From positions 1 through 58,867 of the forward strand of contig JAJDYU010000066.1 in the NCBI GenBank assembly GCA_022825005.1: a stretch of 58,867 nucleotides of DNA, in the 5' to 3' direction. Made by a program: the position numbers and the translations under genes. Shown here in pieces: positions 24,953 through 33,172 of the stretch; the first letter of the stretch is position 1, and the number at the start of each line of letters is the position of its first letter. Source of the DNA: Acidimicrobiia bacterium (GTDB lineage: Bacteria > Actinomycetota > Acidimicrobiia > Acidimicrobiales > Bin134). Below the pieces are notes generated by a model, which was given only the letters and a program-made list of their open reading frames with translations, did no database searches and was not told the DNA's origin.

Positions 24953-26506
24953 ATGAGCCGCCGATCGCTGGTTTCGCTTGTCATCATCCTGGCCTTGGCG
25001 GCCGGGTTGCTGGCCGCCTCGCTGGCCGTTGGCAATCGGCCCCTCTTGGGCCTCGACCTGAAGGGCGGGGTCGAAGTGGTGCTGGTGCCCGAGGACGACC
25101 CCGACCGCCCGGTGGGGATAACCCAAGGCGACCTGGACACCGCGGTCAACATCATCCGCGACCGCATCGACGGCCTTGGGGTAGCCGAACCCGACGTGAC
25201 CCGCCAGGGCCGCCGGGTGGTGGTCCAGCTTCCCGGCATCAGCGACCAGCAGCGGGCCATCGACATCGTGGGCCAGACCGCCGAACTGCGCTTCCGCCCG
25301 GTGTGCGCCGACCTGTTTGCCGAGCCGTTTGCGCTCTCTGACCCTGAAGGCAATGCCGAGGTGCCCCCACCACCGGTGTTGCCCGATCCCGTGCTGGACG
25401 AGCGAGGGCTGGCCCCGTGCCCTACTGGAATCGACTACAACAGCTTGGAGACCTCCACGTCGGCCGACGACGAGCTTGACCGCTTCGTGGTCCTGCCCGA
25501 GCGCGATAGCAACGGTCAGGTGACCAGGCGACTGCTGCTGGGTCCGTCGGCCCTCACCGGTGCGGGCCTTTCCGGGGCTGACAGCTCCTATCGAAACGAG
25601 TTCGTGGTGGACGCCACCTTCAAGGGCGGCGATGAAGGGGCTGACAAGTTCGATGAGATCGCCATCGAGTGCTTCTCCGGCACCGCTTACTGCCCGCCCG
25701 GTGCGGAGGGGCGCGGCCGGCTGGCCATCGTGGTCGACGGCAACGTGCGGTCGGCACCGGTGGTGAACGCGGCCAACTTCGACGGCCAAGTGGTCATCTC
25801 CGGCCGATTCTCCGAGCAGGAGGCCGATGACCTGGCCTTGGTTCTTCGTTACGGGGCGCTGCCCATCGAGTTCCAAGACCCCACCGACCCCCAGAGCGAC
25901 AGCACCAGCCGGGCCGTGTCGGCCACCATCGGGGGCGACTCCTTGCGGGCCGGGGTCATCGCCGGCATCGTGGGGCTGGCGCTGGTGTTTTTGTACATGG
26001 TGGGCATGTACCGCCTGCTGGGCTTGATCGCCATGTTGAGCCTAGGAGTGTCGGCCACCCTTTTGTGGGTGATCGTGGCCTGGCTGGGGGAGACCCAGGA
26101 CCTTGCCCTGACCCTGGCCGGGGTCACCGGCCTCATCGTGTCGATCGGTGTGTCGCTCGACTCCAACGTGGTCTACTTCGAGCACCTCAAAGAGGACGTG
26201 GCCACCGGCCGCACCCTGCGCTCGTCGCTGGAGCAGTCGTTCCCGGCGGCGTTTCGGACCATCTTCTGGGCCAATTTCGCCTCCCTCATCGCCGCGGTCA
26301 TCTTGTACTGGCTCTCGGCCGGTTCGGTTCGGGGCTTCGCCCTCATGCTGGGCTTGGCCTCGGTGCTCGACCTGGTGGCCACCTACTTCTTCCTGCGGCC
26401 CTGTGCCCAGCTGATGTCCCGGTCGGCCAGCCTGATGGCCCATCCCCACCGCCTCGGCCTGCCCACCCGGGAAGAGGCCATACCCGCGGGAGCTGAGGCC
26501 TCATGA
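24953..26506 (+). CDS. secD: Protein translocase subunit SecD
   Basis: A 517-residue RND-like membrane protein using the proton-motive force to assist Sec export. One N-terminal helix is followed by the D1 motif GLDLKGGVEVVL, then a large extracytoplasmic domain (about 60-320) carrying FSGTAYCPPGAEGRGRLAIVVDG, and five C-terminal helices. The proton-relay segment is GVSLDSNVVYFEHLKED, keeping the Asp of the usual DANV motif. The stop overlaps secF (ATGA). The region about 115-175 is less conserved and Pro/Asp-rich. Confidence 0.95.
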   Translation: MSRRSLVSLVIILALAAGLLAASLAVGNRPLLGLDLKGGVEVVLVPEDDPDRPVGITQGDLDTAVNIIRDRIDGLGVAEPDVTRQGRRVVVQLPGISDQQRAIDIVGQTAELRFRPVCADLFAEPFALSDPEGNAEVPPPPVLPDPVLDERGLAPCPTGIDYNSLETSTSADDELDRFVVLPERDSNGQVTRRLLLGPSALTGAGLSGADSSYRNEFVVDATFKGGDEGADKFDEIAIECFSGTAYCPPGAEGRGRLAIVVDGNVRSAPVVNAANFDGQVVISGRFSEQEADDLALVLRYGALPIEFQDPTDPQSDSTSRAVSATIGGDSLRAGVIAGIVGLALVFLYMVGMYRLLGLIAMLSLGVSATLLWVIVAWLGETQDLALTLAGVTGLIVSIGVSLDSNVVYFEHLKEDVATGRTLRSSLEQSFPAAFRTIFWANFASLIAAVILYWLSAGSVRGFALMLGLASVLDLVATYFFLRPCAQLMSRSASLMAHPHRLGLPTREEAIPAGAEAS

Positions 26507-27606
26507 GCCGGTTGCAGCGCCTGTGGCGCAACCAGACCAAGGTGGACTTCCCCGAGCTGTGGAAGACCACCCTGAAAGTGTCCGCCGCCCTGGTCCTCAT
26601 CAGCATCGTGGCCCTTTTGGTGCGGGGGGTCAACCTTGGCATCGAGTTTGAGGGCGGGACCGTTTGGGAGGCCTCGGCCCCCGACGTGTCCACCGCGGAT
26701 GTGCGCGACGCCCTGCGGGGAGTGGGCCAAGCCGACGCCAAGATCCAATTCGTCGGCGGCGACGTGCTGCGGGTTCGGGCCGAATTGGACGCCACTGACG
26801 CCTCCAGCGTGGAAGGGGTATCGCTAGCCCTGGCCAACCTCACCGGTCAGGGCATCGACGACATCAGCTTCAGCTCCATCAGCGCCTCCTGGGGCGATGA
26901 GATCACCAACAAGGCCATCCGCGCGCTGATCGTGTTCTTCATCGTGGTGGCCATCTACATCACTCTGCGCCTGGAATGGCGGATGGCCCTGGCCGCTCTT
27001 GTGGCGGTGGCCCACGACATCGTCATCACCGTCGGCATCTACTCCCTATTCCAGCTAGAGGTGACTCCGGCTACCGTGATCGCCTTCCTCACCATCATGG
27101 GGTACTCCCTGTACGACACCCTGGTGGTGTTCGACAAGAACCGCGACTACCAGCGCCGCTCCGCGCTGGTCGGGAGGGCCACTTACACCCGGATAATGAA
27201 CACCGCGCTCAACACCGTGCTGCTGCGGTCGGTGAACACCACCATCACCTCGGTGTTGCCGGTGCTGTCAATGCTGATCGTGGGCTCGCTGGTGCTGGGG
27301 GCGGTCACCTTGGCCGAGTTCGCGGTGGCATTGCTCATCGGCCTGTTGGTGGGCACCTATTCGTCGCTGTTCGTGGCCGCGCCGACCGCCTCATGGCTGA
27401 AGGAGCGCCAGCCGGAATTCGTTGAGCTGAGGGACCGCCTCGAGGCTCGGGCCCAATCCCGGGGAACCTCGGTGCACGAGGTGGAAGATGTCGCGGTGGG
27501 CCCCTCGCCGTCCCGTCCGACCCCGCCGGCGGCTGGATCGCCCCGGAGGCCGCCGCAGCCGGGCACAGCCATTCCTCCTCGTCCAAGGAAGCGCAAGCGC
27601 CGGTAG
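26503..27606 (+). CDS. secF: Protein translocase subunit SecF
   Basis: A 367-residue partner of SecD with six predicted helices. Hallmarks are GIEFEGGTVWE after helix 1, MGYSLYDTLVVFDKNRDYQRR (usual GYSLNDTVVVFDR, Asn replaced by Tyr, Asp kept), and NTVLLRSVNTTITSVLPVL. A basic, Pro-rich cytoplasmic tail of about 60 residues ends PPRPRKRKRR. Overlaps secD by 4 nt. Confidence 0.95.
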   Translation: MSRLQRLWRNQTKVDFPELWKTTLKVSAALVLISIVALLVRGVNLGIEFEGGTVWEASAPDVSTADVRDALRGVGQADAKIQFVGGDVLRVRAELDATDASSVEGVSLALANLTGQGIDDISFSSISASWGDEITNKAIRALIVFFIVVAIYITLRLEWRMALAALVAVAHDIVITVGIYSLFQLEVTPATVIAFLTIMGYSLYDTLVVFDKNRDYQRRSALVGRATYTRIMNTALNTVLLRSVNTTITSVLPVLSMLIVGSLVLGAVTLAEFAVALLIGLLVGTYSSLFVAAPTASWLKERQPEFVELRDRLEARAQSRGTSVHEVEDVAVGPSPSRPTPPAAGSPRRPPQPGTAIPPRPRKRKRR

Positions 27607-27624
27607 GCGGTTTCAGCAGACGGG

Positions 27625-27630
27625 TAGGGT
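27625..27630 (+). promoter_or_regulatory. Candidate -10 box, leaderless start of apt
   Basis: TAGGGT lies 8 nt before the GTG at 27639. This supports the GTG rather than the overlapping TTG at 27630 as the apt start. Confidence 0.35.
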
Positions 27631-27638
27631 TGGAGGCA

Positions 27639-28181
27639 GTGGAATCTGGATGGCCTGAGAGCCTCATTCGGGATGTCCCTGATTTCCCCACACCAGGGAT
27701 CATGTTCAAGGACATCACCCCGCTGCTCGATGACGCCGGCGCTTTTCGGTGGGCCGCCGATGAGCTGGCCGACCGCTTCAGCGACACCCCGGCGGACCGG
27801 GTCGTGGGCGTTGAGGCCCGAGGGTTCATCTTGGGGGCCGCAGTGGCCTATCGCCTCGGCCTCGGGTTCGTGCCCGTTCGCAAGCCGGGCAAGCTGCCCT
27901 ACGACACCCGGTCGGTGGACTACCAACTGGAGTACGGCACCGCCTCCCTGGAGGCCCATACCGACGCTTTAGCTCCCGGTCAGCGGGTGCTCATCCTCGA
28001 TGATGTGCTGGCCACGGGGGGTACGGCGGCCGCGGCAGTCGAGCTCGTCAGTTCCGGGGAAGCGGTAGTGGCCGGGGTGGGCTTCCTAATCGAGTTGGGA
28101 TTTCTGAGCGGTCGGGAGAAAATAGGCGCAGACGCCGACTGTCCGGTGATATCTCTGTTCTGTTACGGGGGTGATGAGTGA
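27639..28181 (+). CDS. apt: Adenine phosphoribosyltransferase
   Basis: A 180-residue purine-salvage enzyme making AMP from adenine and PRPP. Blocks: LIRDVPDFPTPGIMFKDITPLL, GVEARGFILGAAVAYRLG, RKPGKLPYDT, and the PRPP loop VLILDDVLATGGTAAAAVEL. The start could be GTG 27639 (preferred, 8 nt after a TAnnnT box) or TTG 27630. The apt-rel adjacency after secDF is typical of actinobacteria. Stop overlaps the rel GTG (GTGA). Confidence 0.95.
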   Translation: MESGWPESLIRDVPDFPTPGIMFKDITPLLDDAGAFRWAADELADRFSDTPADRVVGVEARGFILGAAVAYRLGLGFVPVRKPGKLPYDTRSVDYQLEYGTASLEAHTDALAPGQRVLILDDVLATGGTAAAAVELVSSGEAVVAGVGFLIELGFLSGREKIGADADCPVISLFCYGGDE

Positions 28182-30388
28182 CTCTGACAGAGCGGCCATT
28201 GCCGTGGATGGATCAACCCGGTCAAAACGTTGGACCGCTGCTTGAGGCCTATCTCGATCGCCACCCCAACAGCACGTCTGATCGCATTGAGACGGCATAT
28301 CGCCTGGCCGAGAAGGCCCACTCCGGACAGGTGCGCAAGTCGGGAGAGCCCTACGTCACCCACCCCCTGGCGGTGGCCCACATCGTGGTCGAGCTGGGTT
28401 TGGACGATGTCTCGGTCATCGCCGCACTGCTGCACGACGCCATCGAGGACACCGCCATGGATTTGGGGGAGGTGGAGCACCACTTCGGCGGGGAAGTGGC
28501 CTCGATCGTGGACAGCGTCACCCGGTTGGACCGGCTCAAGTTCAATACCCAGGAGGAGGAGCAGGCCGCCTCCATGCGCAAGATGCTGGTGGCCATTGCC
28601 AAGGATCTGCGGGTGCTGGTGGTGAAGCTGTCCGACCGGCTGCACAACATGCGGACGCTGGCCGCGCTTCCCCTGGAGAAACAGCACCGCGTGGCCAGTG
28701 AGACGATGGACATCTACGCGCCGCTGGCCAACCGGTTGGGCATGCAGGACATGAAGCTCCAGCTCGAGGACTTGGCGTTCGCCGCCCTGCACCCCAAGCG
28801 GTATTCCGAGATCGACCGCATGGTGGCCACCCGGGCGCCCGAGCGCGACCTGTACCTGACCCAGGTTCTGTCCAGCGTGGACGCCCGACTGGCCGAGCTG
28901 GGCATCCGAGCCCAGGTCACCGGCCGCCCCAAGCACCTCTGGAGCATCTACGAGAAGATGATGACCAAAGAGCGCAGCTTCGACGAGATCTTCGACTTGG
29001 TGGGCATCAGGGTGATCGTCGACTCGGTGCGGGACTGCTATGCCGCGCTGGGCTCCATCCACGCCACCTGGAAGCCGGTGCAGGGGCGATTCAAGGACTA
29101 CATCGCCATGCCCAAGTTCAACCTCTACCAGTCGCTGCACACCACCGTGGTAGGGCCGGGAGGCAAGTCGCTGGAGGTGCAGCTCCGCACCAATGAGATG
29201 CACGCCCGGGCCGAGCAAGGGGTGGCGGCCCACTGGGACTACAAGGAGGGGGCCACCACCGACGATCTGGCCTGGCTGAGCCGCATCATCGACTGGCAGC
29301 AGGAGACCTCCGACGCCGCCGAGTTCTTGAGCAATCTCAAGACCGACCTCGACCACGACGAGGTGCAGGTGTTCACCCCCAAAGGCGACGTGGTTTCGCT
29401 GCCCATGGGGGCGATCCCCATCGACTTCGCCTATTCCATCCACACCGAGGTGGGCCACGCCTGCATCGGCGCCCGGGTCAACGGCCAGCTCGTCCCGCTC
29501 GACCGCGAGCTGCGGCCGGGCGACATGGTGGAGATCTTCACCTCCAAGGTGGCCGACAAGGGGCCGTCACGCGACTGGCTCGGATTGGTGGCATCCCACC
29601 GGGCCCGCAACAAGATCCGCCAGTGGTTCGCCCAGGCCCGCCGGGACGACGCCATCAAGGCCGGCCGCGACGCCGTGGCCGCCGCCCTGCGCCGTGAGCG
29701 GCTTCCCGTAGCCAAAATTCTGTCGGGCGATGAGCTGGTGCATGCCGCCCAAGACATGAACTACCGCGACCTCGACACCCTGTTCGCCGCAGTGGGCGAG
29801 CGCCACGTGTCGGCCAAGGCGGTGGCCGAGCGGGTGGCCGGCCTGCGGGTGGAGCCAACCGCCGACGAGGAAATAGATGACAACGCGGTCGTGGCCCCAG
29901 CGCCGGCGGCGCTGCCGCGCCGCACCGATCAGCCGGTGGAGGTGGAGGGCCTCGACGATGTGCTGGTCAACCTGGCCCGCTGCTGCAAACCGGTTCCCCC
30001 CGATGAGATCATCGGCTTTGTCACCCGGGGCCGGGGGGTGTCGGTCCACCGGACGGAGTGCGCCAACGCTGCGTCGCTGTCGTTTGAGCAGGGCGACCGC
30101 CTCATCGAAGTGGACTGGAGCGCTGAGTGCAGCGGTGCCTATTCGGTGACCATCGAGGTCAAGGCGTTCGACCGCACCCGCCTGCTGCGAGACGTGGCCA
30201 ACGCCCTGTCAACCGGCTCGGTGAACATCCTGGCCTGCGAGACTCGCACCGGCGCCGACCAGATCTCCATCATGCGGTTCGATTTCGAGCTGATCGACAG
30301 CACCCACCTCGACGCCCTCCTCCGCACCATCCGGGGCATCGAGTCGGTCTACAGCGCCTACCGAGTCCTCCCCACCGCCGCTGGCTAA
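28178..30388 (+). CDS. rel: Bifunctional (p)ppGpp synthetase/hydrolase (Rel)
   Basis: A 736-residue RSH protein controlling the stringent response. The HD hydrolase domain is intact (HDAIEDT, 86-92). The synthetase domain contains FDEIFDLVGIRVIV, GRFKDYIAMPKFN and YQSLHTTVVGP. The RFKD form of the RxKD motif marks bifunctional enzymes, whereas RelA-only enzymes have ExDD. A TGS domain (VFTPKGDVVSLPMGAIPIDFA) and a C-terminal zinc-finger-like/ACT region (ARCCKPVPPDEIIGFVTRGRGV, VTIEVKAFDRTRLLRDV) complete it. It starts at the GTG overlapping the apt stop, so salvage and alarmone control are co-translated. Confidence 0.96.
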   Translation: MTLTERPLPWMDQPGQNVGPLLEAYLDRHPNSTSDRIETAYRLAEKAHSGQVRKSGEPYVTHPLAVAHIVVELGLDDVSVIAALLHDAIEDTAMDLGEVEHHFGGEVASIVDSVTRLDRLKFNTQEEEQAASMRKMLVAIAKDLRVLVVKLSDRLHNMRTLAALPLEKQHRVASETMDIYAPLANRLGMQDMKLQLEDLAFAALHPKRYSEIDRMVATRAPERDLYLTQVLSSVDARLAELGIRAQVTGRPKHLWSIYEKMMTKERSFDEIFDLVGIRVIVDSVRDCYAALGSIHATWKPVQGRFKDYIAMPKFNLYQSLHTTVVGPGGKSLEVQLRTNEMHARAEQGVAAHWDYKEGATTDDLAWLSRIIDWQQETSDAAEFLSNLKTDLDHDEVQVFTPKGDVVSLPMGAIPIDFAYSIHTEVGHACIGARVNGQLVPLDRELRPGDMVEIFTSKVADKGPSRDWLGLVASHRARNKIRQWFAQARRDDAIKAGRDAVAAALRRERLPVAKILSGDELVHAAQDMNYRDLDTLFAAVGERHVSAKAVAERVAGLRVEPTADEEIDDNAVVAPAPAALPRRTDQPVEVEGLDDVLVNLARCCKPVPPDEIIGFVTRGRGVSVHRTECANAASLSFEQGDRLIEVDWSAECSGAYSVTIEVKAFDRTRLLRDVANALSTGSVNILACETRTGADQISIMRFDFELIDSTHLDALLRTIRGIESVYSAYRVLPTAAG

Positions 30389-30402
30389 CCCGATAAGCGT
30401 CG

Positions 30403-30420
30403 CTGGCCTTGTGAGGCCAG
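30403..30420 (+). promoter_or_regulatory. Hairpin after rel (no T-run)
   Basis: CTGGCC (30403-30408) and GGCCAG (30415-30420) form a perfect 6-bp stem with a 6-nt loop 15 nt after the rel stop. Without a following T-tract it is not a standard intrinsic terminator. It may slow or end transcription with Rho or act at the RNA level. Confidence 0.35.
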
Positions 30421-30450
30421 AATGTCCTTGTGGCGTGCAAAAGGTAGAGT

Positions 30451-30479
30451 GTGCAAGGACCGAATTCGGTGTGTTGCAC
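30451..30479. promoter_or_regulatory. Nested dyad upstream of the FnIII gene
   Basis: GTGCAA (30451-30456) and TTGCAC (30474-30479) flank the perfect palindrome CCGAATTCGG (30460-30469). The element ends 18 nt before the ATG at 30498. It could be an operator or a 5' UTR hairpin. Confidence 0.45.
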
Positions 30480-30497
30480 GGGGCAAGGTATCGCGAC

Positions 30498-31820
30498 ATG
30501 GATGGAAAGATTCAGGTGGCCAGGCTGCTACGGCGCCCGCCTTTGTCTTTTGTGCTGCGAGTAGGCGTTCTCGCGCTCGTCGCCTCATTGTTGTCCTTTG
30601 CGGGGTTGGCCACGGCCCAAGACCCCCCAGGGTCGCAAGACCCGCCCTCCCAGCCGGGGAATCTGGACGCTCAGATGGGCAGTTCAGGCTTGCAGGTGGT
30701 GTTGAGCTGGGACGCGCCTGCGGGCGATGGGGCCACCACCTACCGGATCCAGCGCTTCAGCACCAGCGATGGCACGGTGTCTTTGGCCACCGCCCAAACG
30801 GCAACCACCTACACCGACACCAACGTGCAGCCCGATACCACCTACTGGTACGACGTGTGGGCCACCAGGAACTCGCTGGAGAGTGTGAAGGCCTCCGTGT
30901 CCATCACAACCGGGGCGGCGGCGGGTGCCCCGGATGCGCCCGGCAACCTGACCGCGAGCGAGGACACGCCGGGAGAGGTGGTTTTGAGTTGGGATGCGCC
31001 TGCGGGCGATGGGGCAACCACCTACCGGATCCAGCGCTTAAGCACCAGTTACGGCACAGTGTCATTGGCCACCGCCCAAACGGCAACCACATTCACCGAC
31101 ACCAATGTGCAGCCTGATACCGGCTACTGGTACGACGTGTGGGCTACGAGGAACTCGCTGGAGAGTGTGAAGGCCACCGTGGTCTTCAGAACCGGCGCAC
31201 CAGCGGGCGCCCCGGATGCGCCCGGCAACCTGACCGCGAGCGAGGAAACGCCGGGAACGGTGGTTTTGAGCTGGGATGCGCCTGCGGGCGATGGGGACAC
31301 GACCTACCGGATTGCGCGGCTTAGCGCCAGCGATGGCACGGTGTCGTTGGCCACCGCCCAAACCGGAACGACCTTCACCGACAGCAACGTGCAGCCCGAT
31401 ACCGGCTACTGGTACGACGTCTGGGCGACGAGGAACTCGCTGGAAAGCGTGAAGGCCACCGTGGCCTTCAGAACCGGCGCAGCCGCAGGAGCACCCGATG
31501 CGCCCGGCAGCCTGACGGCGAGCGAGGACACGCCGGGAGAGGTGGTTTTGAGTTGGGATGCGCCTGCGGGCGATGGGGCCACGACCTACCGGATCCAGCG
31601 GTTCAGCGTCAGCGACGGCACGGTGTCTTTGGCCACCGCCCAAACGGCGACCTCCTACACCGACAGCAATGTGCAGCCCGATACCGACTACTGGTACGAC
31701 GTCTGGGCCACGAGGAACTCGGTGGAAAGCATAAAAGCCTCGGTGTCCATCACAACCGGAGCAGCCGCAGGCGCCCCCGACCCCCCCGGCAACCTCGAGG
31801 CCAATATCGGAGGGCTCTAG
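30498..31820 (+). CDS. Secreted protein with four fibronectin type III-like repeats
   Basis: A 440-residue exported protein. Start ATG 30498 gives a signal peptide (basic ARLLRRPP, hydrophobic core, cleavage near GLATAQ), with AAGG 9 nt upstream. Four almost identical 94-residue FnIII-like units follow, each with VVLSWDAPAGDG, TTYRI, a VQPDT.YWYDVWATRNS strand and a TTGAAAGAPDAP-type linker. After the fourth linker the protein ends only 11 residues into a fifth unit (PGNLEANIGGL). No LPXTG, transmembrane anchor or catalytic domain is seen, so it is probably a secreted or loosely bound adhesion or matrix protein (inference). It interrupts an otherwise housekeeping gene string. Confidence 0.85.
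   Translation: MDGKIQVARLLRRPPLSFVLRVGVLALVASLLSFAGLATAQDPPGSQDPPSQPGNLDAQMGSSGLQVVLSWDAPAGDGATTYRIQRFSTSDGTVSLATAQTATTYTDTNVQPDTTYWYDVWATRNSLESVKASVSITTGAAAGAPDAPGNLTASEDTPGEVVLSWDAPAGDGATTYRIQRLSTSYGTVSLATAQTATTFTDTNVQPDTGYWYDVWATRNSLESVKATVVFRTGAPAGAPDAPGNLTASEETPGTVVLSWDAPAGDGDTTYRIARLSASDGTVSLATAQTGTTFTDSNVQPDTGYWYDVWATRNSLESVKATVAFRTGAAAGAPDAPGSLTASEDTPGEVVLSWDAPAGDGATTYRIQRFSVSDGTVSLATAQTATSYTDSNVQPDTDYWYDVWATRNSVESIKASVSITTGAAAGAPDPPGNLEANIGGL
30650..31820 (+). repeat. Tandem 282-bp coding repeats (four copies plus a stub)
   Basis: The TGGGA(C/T)GCGCCTG landmark recurs at 30708, 30990, 31272 and 31554, exactly 282 bp apart each time. Copies are highly similar at the nucleotide level, as expected from recent unequal exchange or gene conversion. 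A partial fifth copy ends at the stop codon. Confidence 0.9.
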
Positions 31821-31885
31821 CGTCCTACTAGTCGGGCATGAGCGGAGCGGCCTCCTGGGTGCGGGGAATGGTCGCAGTGCGCCGG

Positions 31886-31891
31886 TAGCAT
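31886..31891 (+). promoter_or_regulatory. Candidate -10 box, leaderless start of hisS
   Basis: TAGCAT lies 8 nt before the GTG at 31900. No ribosome-binding site. Confidence 0.4.
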
Positions 31892-31899
31892 CGGGCTTT

Positions 31900-33162
31900 G
31901 TGGCCGAGATGTTCCAAGCGCCCAAGGGAACGCGCGATATTTTGCCGCCGGAGTCGGATCGGTGGCAGGCGCTGGTGGGGGTGTTTGCCGATGTGTTCGG
32001 GCGGGCCGGCTATGGGCTGGTTCAGAGCCCCATGTTCGAGGACATCGGGGTGTTCCAGCGCTTGGGCGAGGGCACCGAGGTGGTCCGCAAGGAGATGTAC
32101 GACTTCTTCGACAAGGGCGATCGCCACATGGCCCTGCGCCCGGAGGGCACTGCGCCGGTGGTGCGGGCCTTCAACCAGCACCGGCCCACCGTGCCGTGGA
32201 AGGTGTGGTACCTCACCCCCTGCTTCCGCTACGAAGAGCCCCAGGCCGGGCGATTCCGCCAGCACCACCAGGTGGGGGCGGAGGCAATTGGCTCGGCCGA
32301 TCCCGACCTTGACGTGGAGGTCATAGCCCTCCAGCACGACTTCTACCGGGCGCTTGGACTGAGCAGCCTGACGCTGCGGCTGAACTCCATGGGCAGCTCC
32401 GGCGACCGGCAGGCCTACGCCGAACGGCTGGCTGCCTGGCTGGGCCAGCGGGTTGCGGAGTTGGACGAGGCCGACCGGGCCAACGCCGCCGACCACCCGC
32501 TGCGGGTGCTGGACTCCAAACGGGAGCGCACCATGGCCTTGGTGGCCGACGCCCCGCAGATCACCGATGGCCTCTCGGATGAGGCCGCTACCCACTTCGA
32601 GCGGGTGCAAGCTGGGCTGGACGCCCTCGGCGTGGCCTACGAGATCGACCCCCGCCTGGTGCGGGGCTTGGACTACTACACCCACTCCACCTGGGAGTTT
32701 GCCGCCGGCGCTTTGACATCGGCCCAGAACGCGGTGGGCGGTGGAGGGCGCTATGACGGGCTAGCCGAAGCGCTGGGCGGCAAGGCCACACCGGGAGTGG
32801 GATTCGGCGCGGGCATCGAGCGCATTTTGCTGGCCGCCGATGCCGAAGGCGCCCTCGCGGACGCTTCCGAAACGGTGGACGTGTTCGTGGTGGATGTGAC
32901 CGGTGGCGACACCGGGAGGGATCTCACCTTCGAGCTTCGCCGCAACGGCATTTCCGCCGACCGGGCCTTTGACGCCCGCTCCATGAAGGCCCAGATGAAA
33001 GTGGCCGACCGCTCAGGCGCCCGGCTAGCCCTGCTGGTGGGAGAAGACGAGCTGGAGTCAGGCATCGTCACGCTGCGCGACCTACGCTCGGGCGGCGGTC
33101 AAACCGCACTGCCCCGGGCCGAAGTGGTAAATGAGGTGGCTCAGAGGCTGGCGAAGGAGTGA
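31900..33162 (+). CDS. hisS: Histidyl-tRNA synthetase
   Basis: A 420-residue class II synthetase. N-terminal KGTRDILPPES, motif 2 CFRYEEPQAGRFRQHHQVG, the histidine-binding loop LVRGLDYYTHSTWEF, motif 3 PGVGFGAGIERILLA, and the C-terminal anticodon domain (VDVFVVDVTGGDTGRD) are in order. GTG 31900 is the start, and ATG 31909 three codons later is equally compatible. The hisS-aspS order is common in actinobacteria and the genes are 10 nt apart. Confidence 0.96.
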   Translation: MAEMFQAPKGTRDILPPESDRWQALVGVFADVFGRAGYGLVQSPMFEDIGVFQRLGEGTEVVRKEMYDFFDKGDRHMALRPEGTAPVVRAFNQHRPTVPWKVWYLTPCFRYEEPQAGRFRQHHQVGAEAIGSADPDLDVEVIALQHDFYRALGLSSLTLRLNSMGSSGDRQAYAERLAAWLGQRVAELDEADRANAADHPLRVLDSKRERTMALVADAPQITDGLSDEAATHFERVQAGLDALGVAYEIDPRLVRGLDYYTHSTWEFAAGALTSAQNAVGGGGRYDGLAEALGGKATPGVGFGAGIERILLAADAEGALADASETVDVFVVDVTGGDTGRDLTFELRRNGISADRAFDARSMKAQMKVADRSGARLALLVGEDELESGIVTLRDLRSGGGQTALPRAEVVNEVAQRLAKE

Positions 33163-33172
33163 AATAGCCGCG

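Noticed and set aside
30403..30420. Intrinsic terminator after rel
   Set aside because: Stem-loop is good but no T-run follows, so it is kept only as a hairpin of unknown role.
30650..31820. Regular repeats considered as a CRISPR or VNTR array
   Set aside because: Units are 282 bp, in frame and without spacers, encoding FnIII domains. This is a coding tandem repeat.
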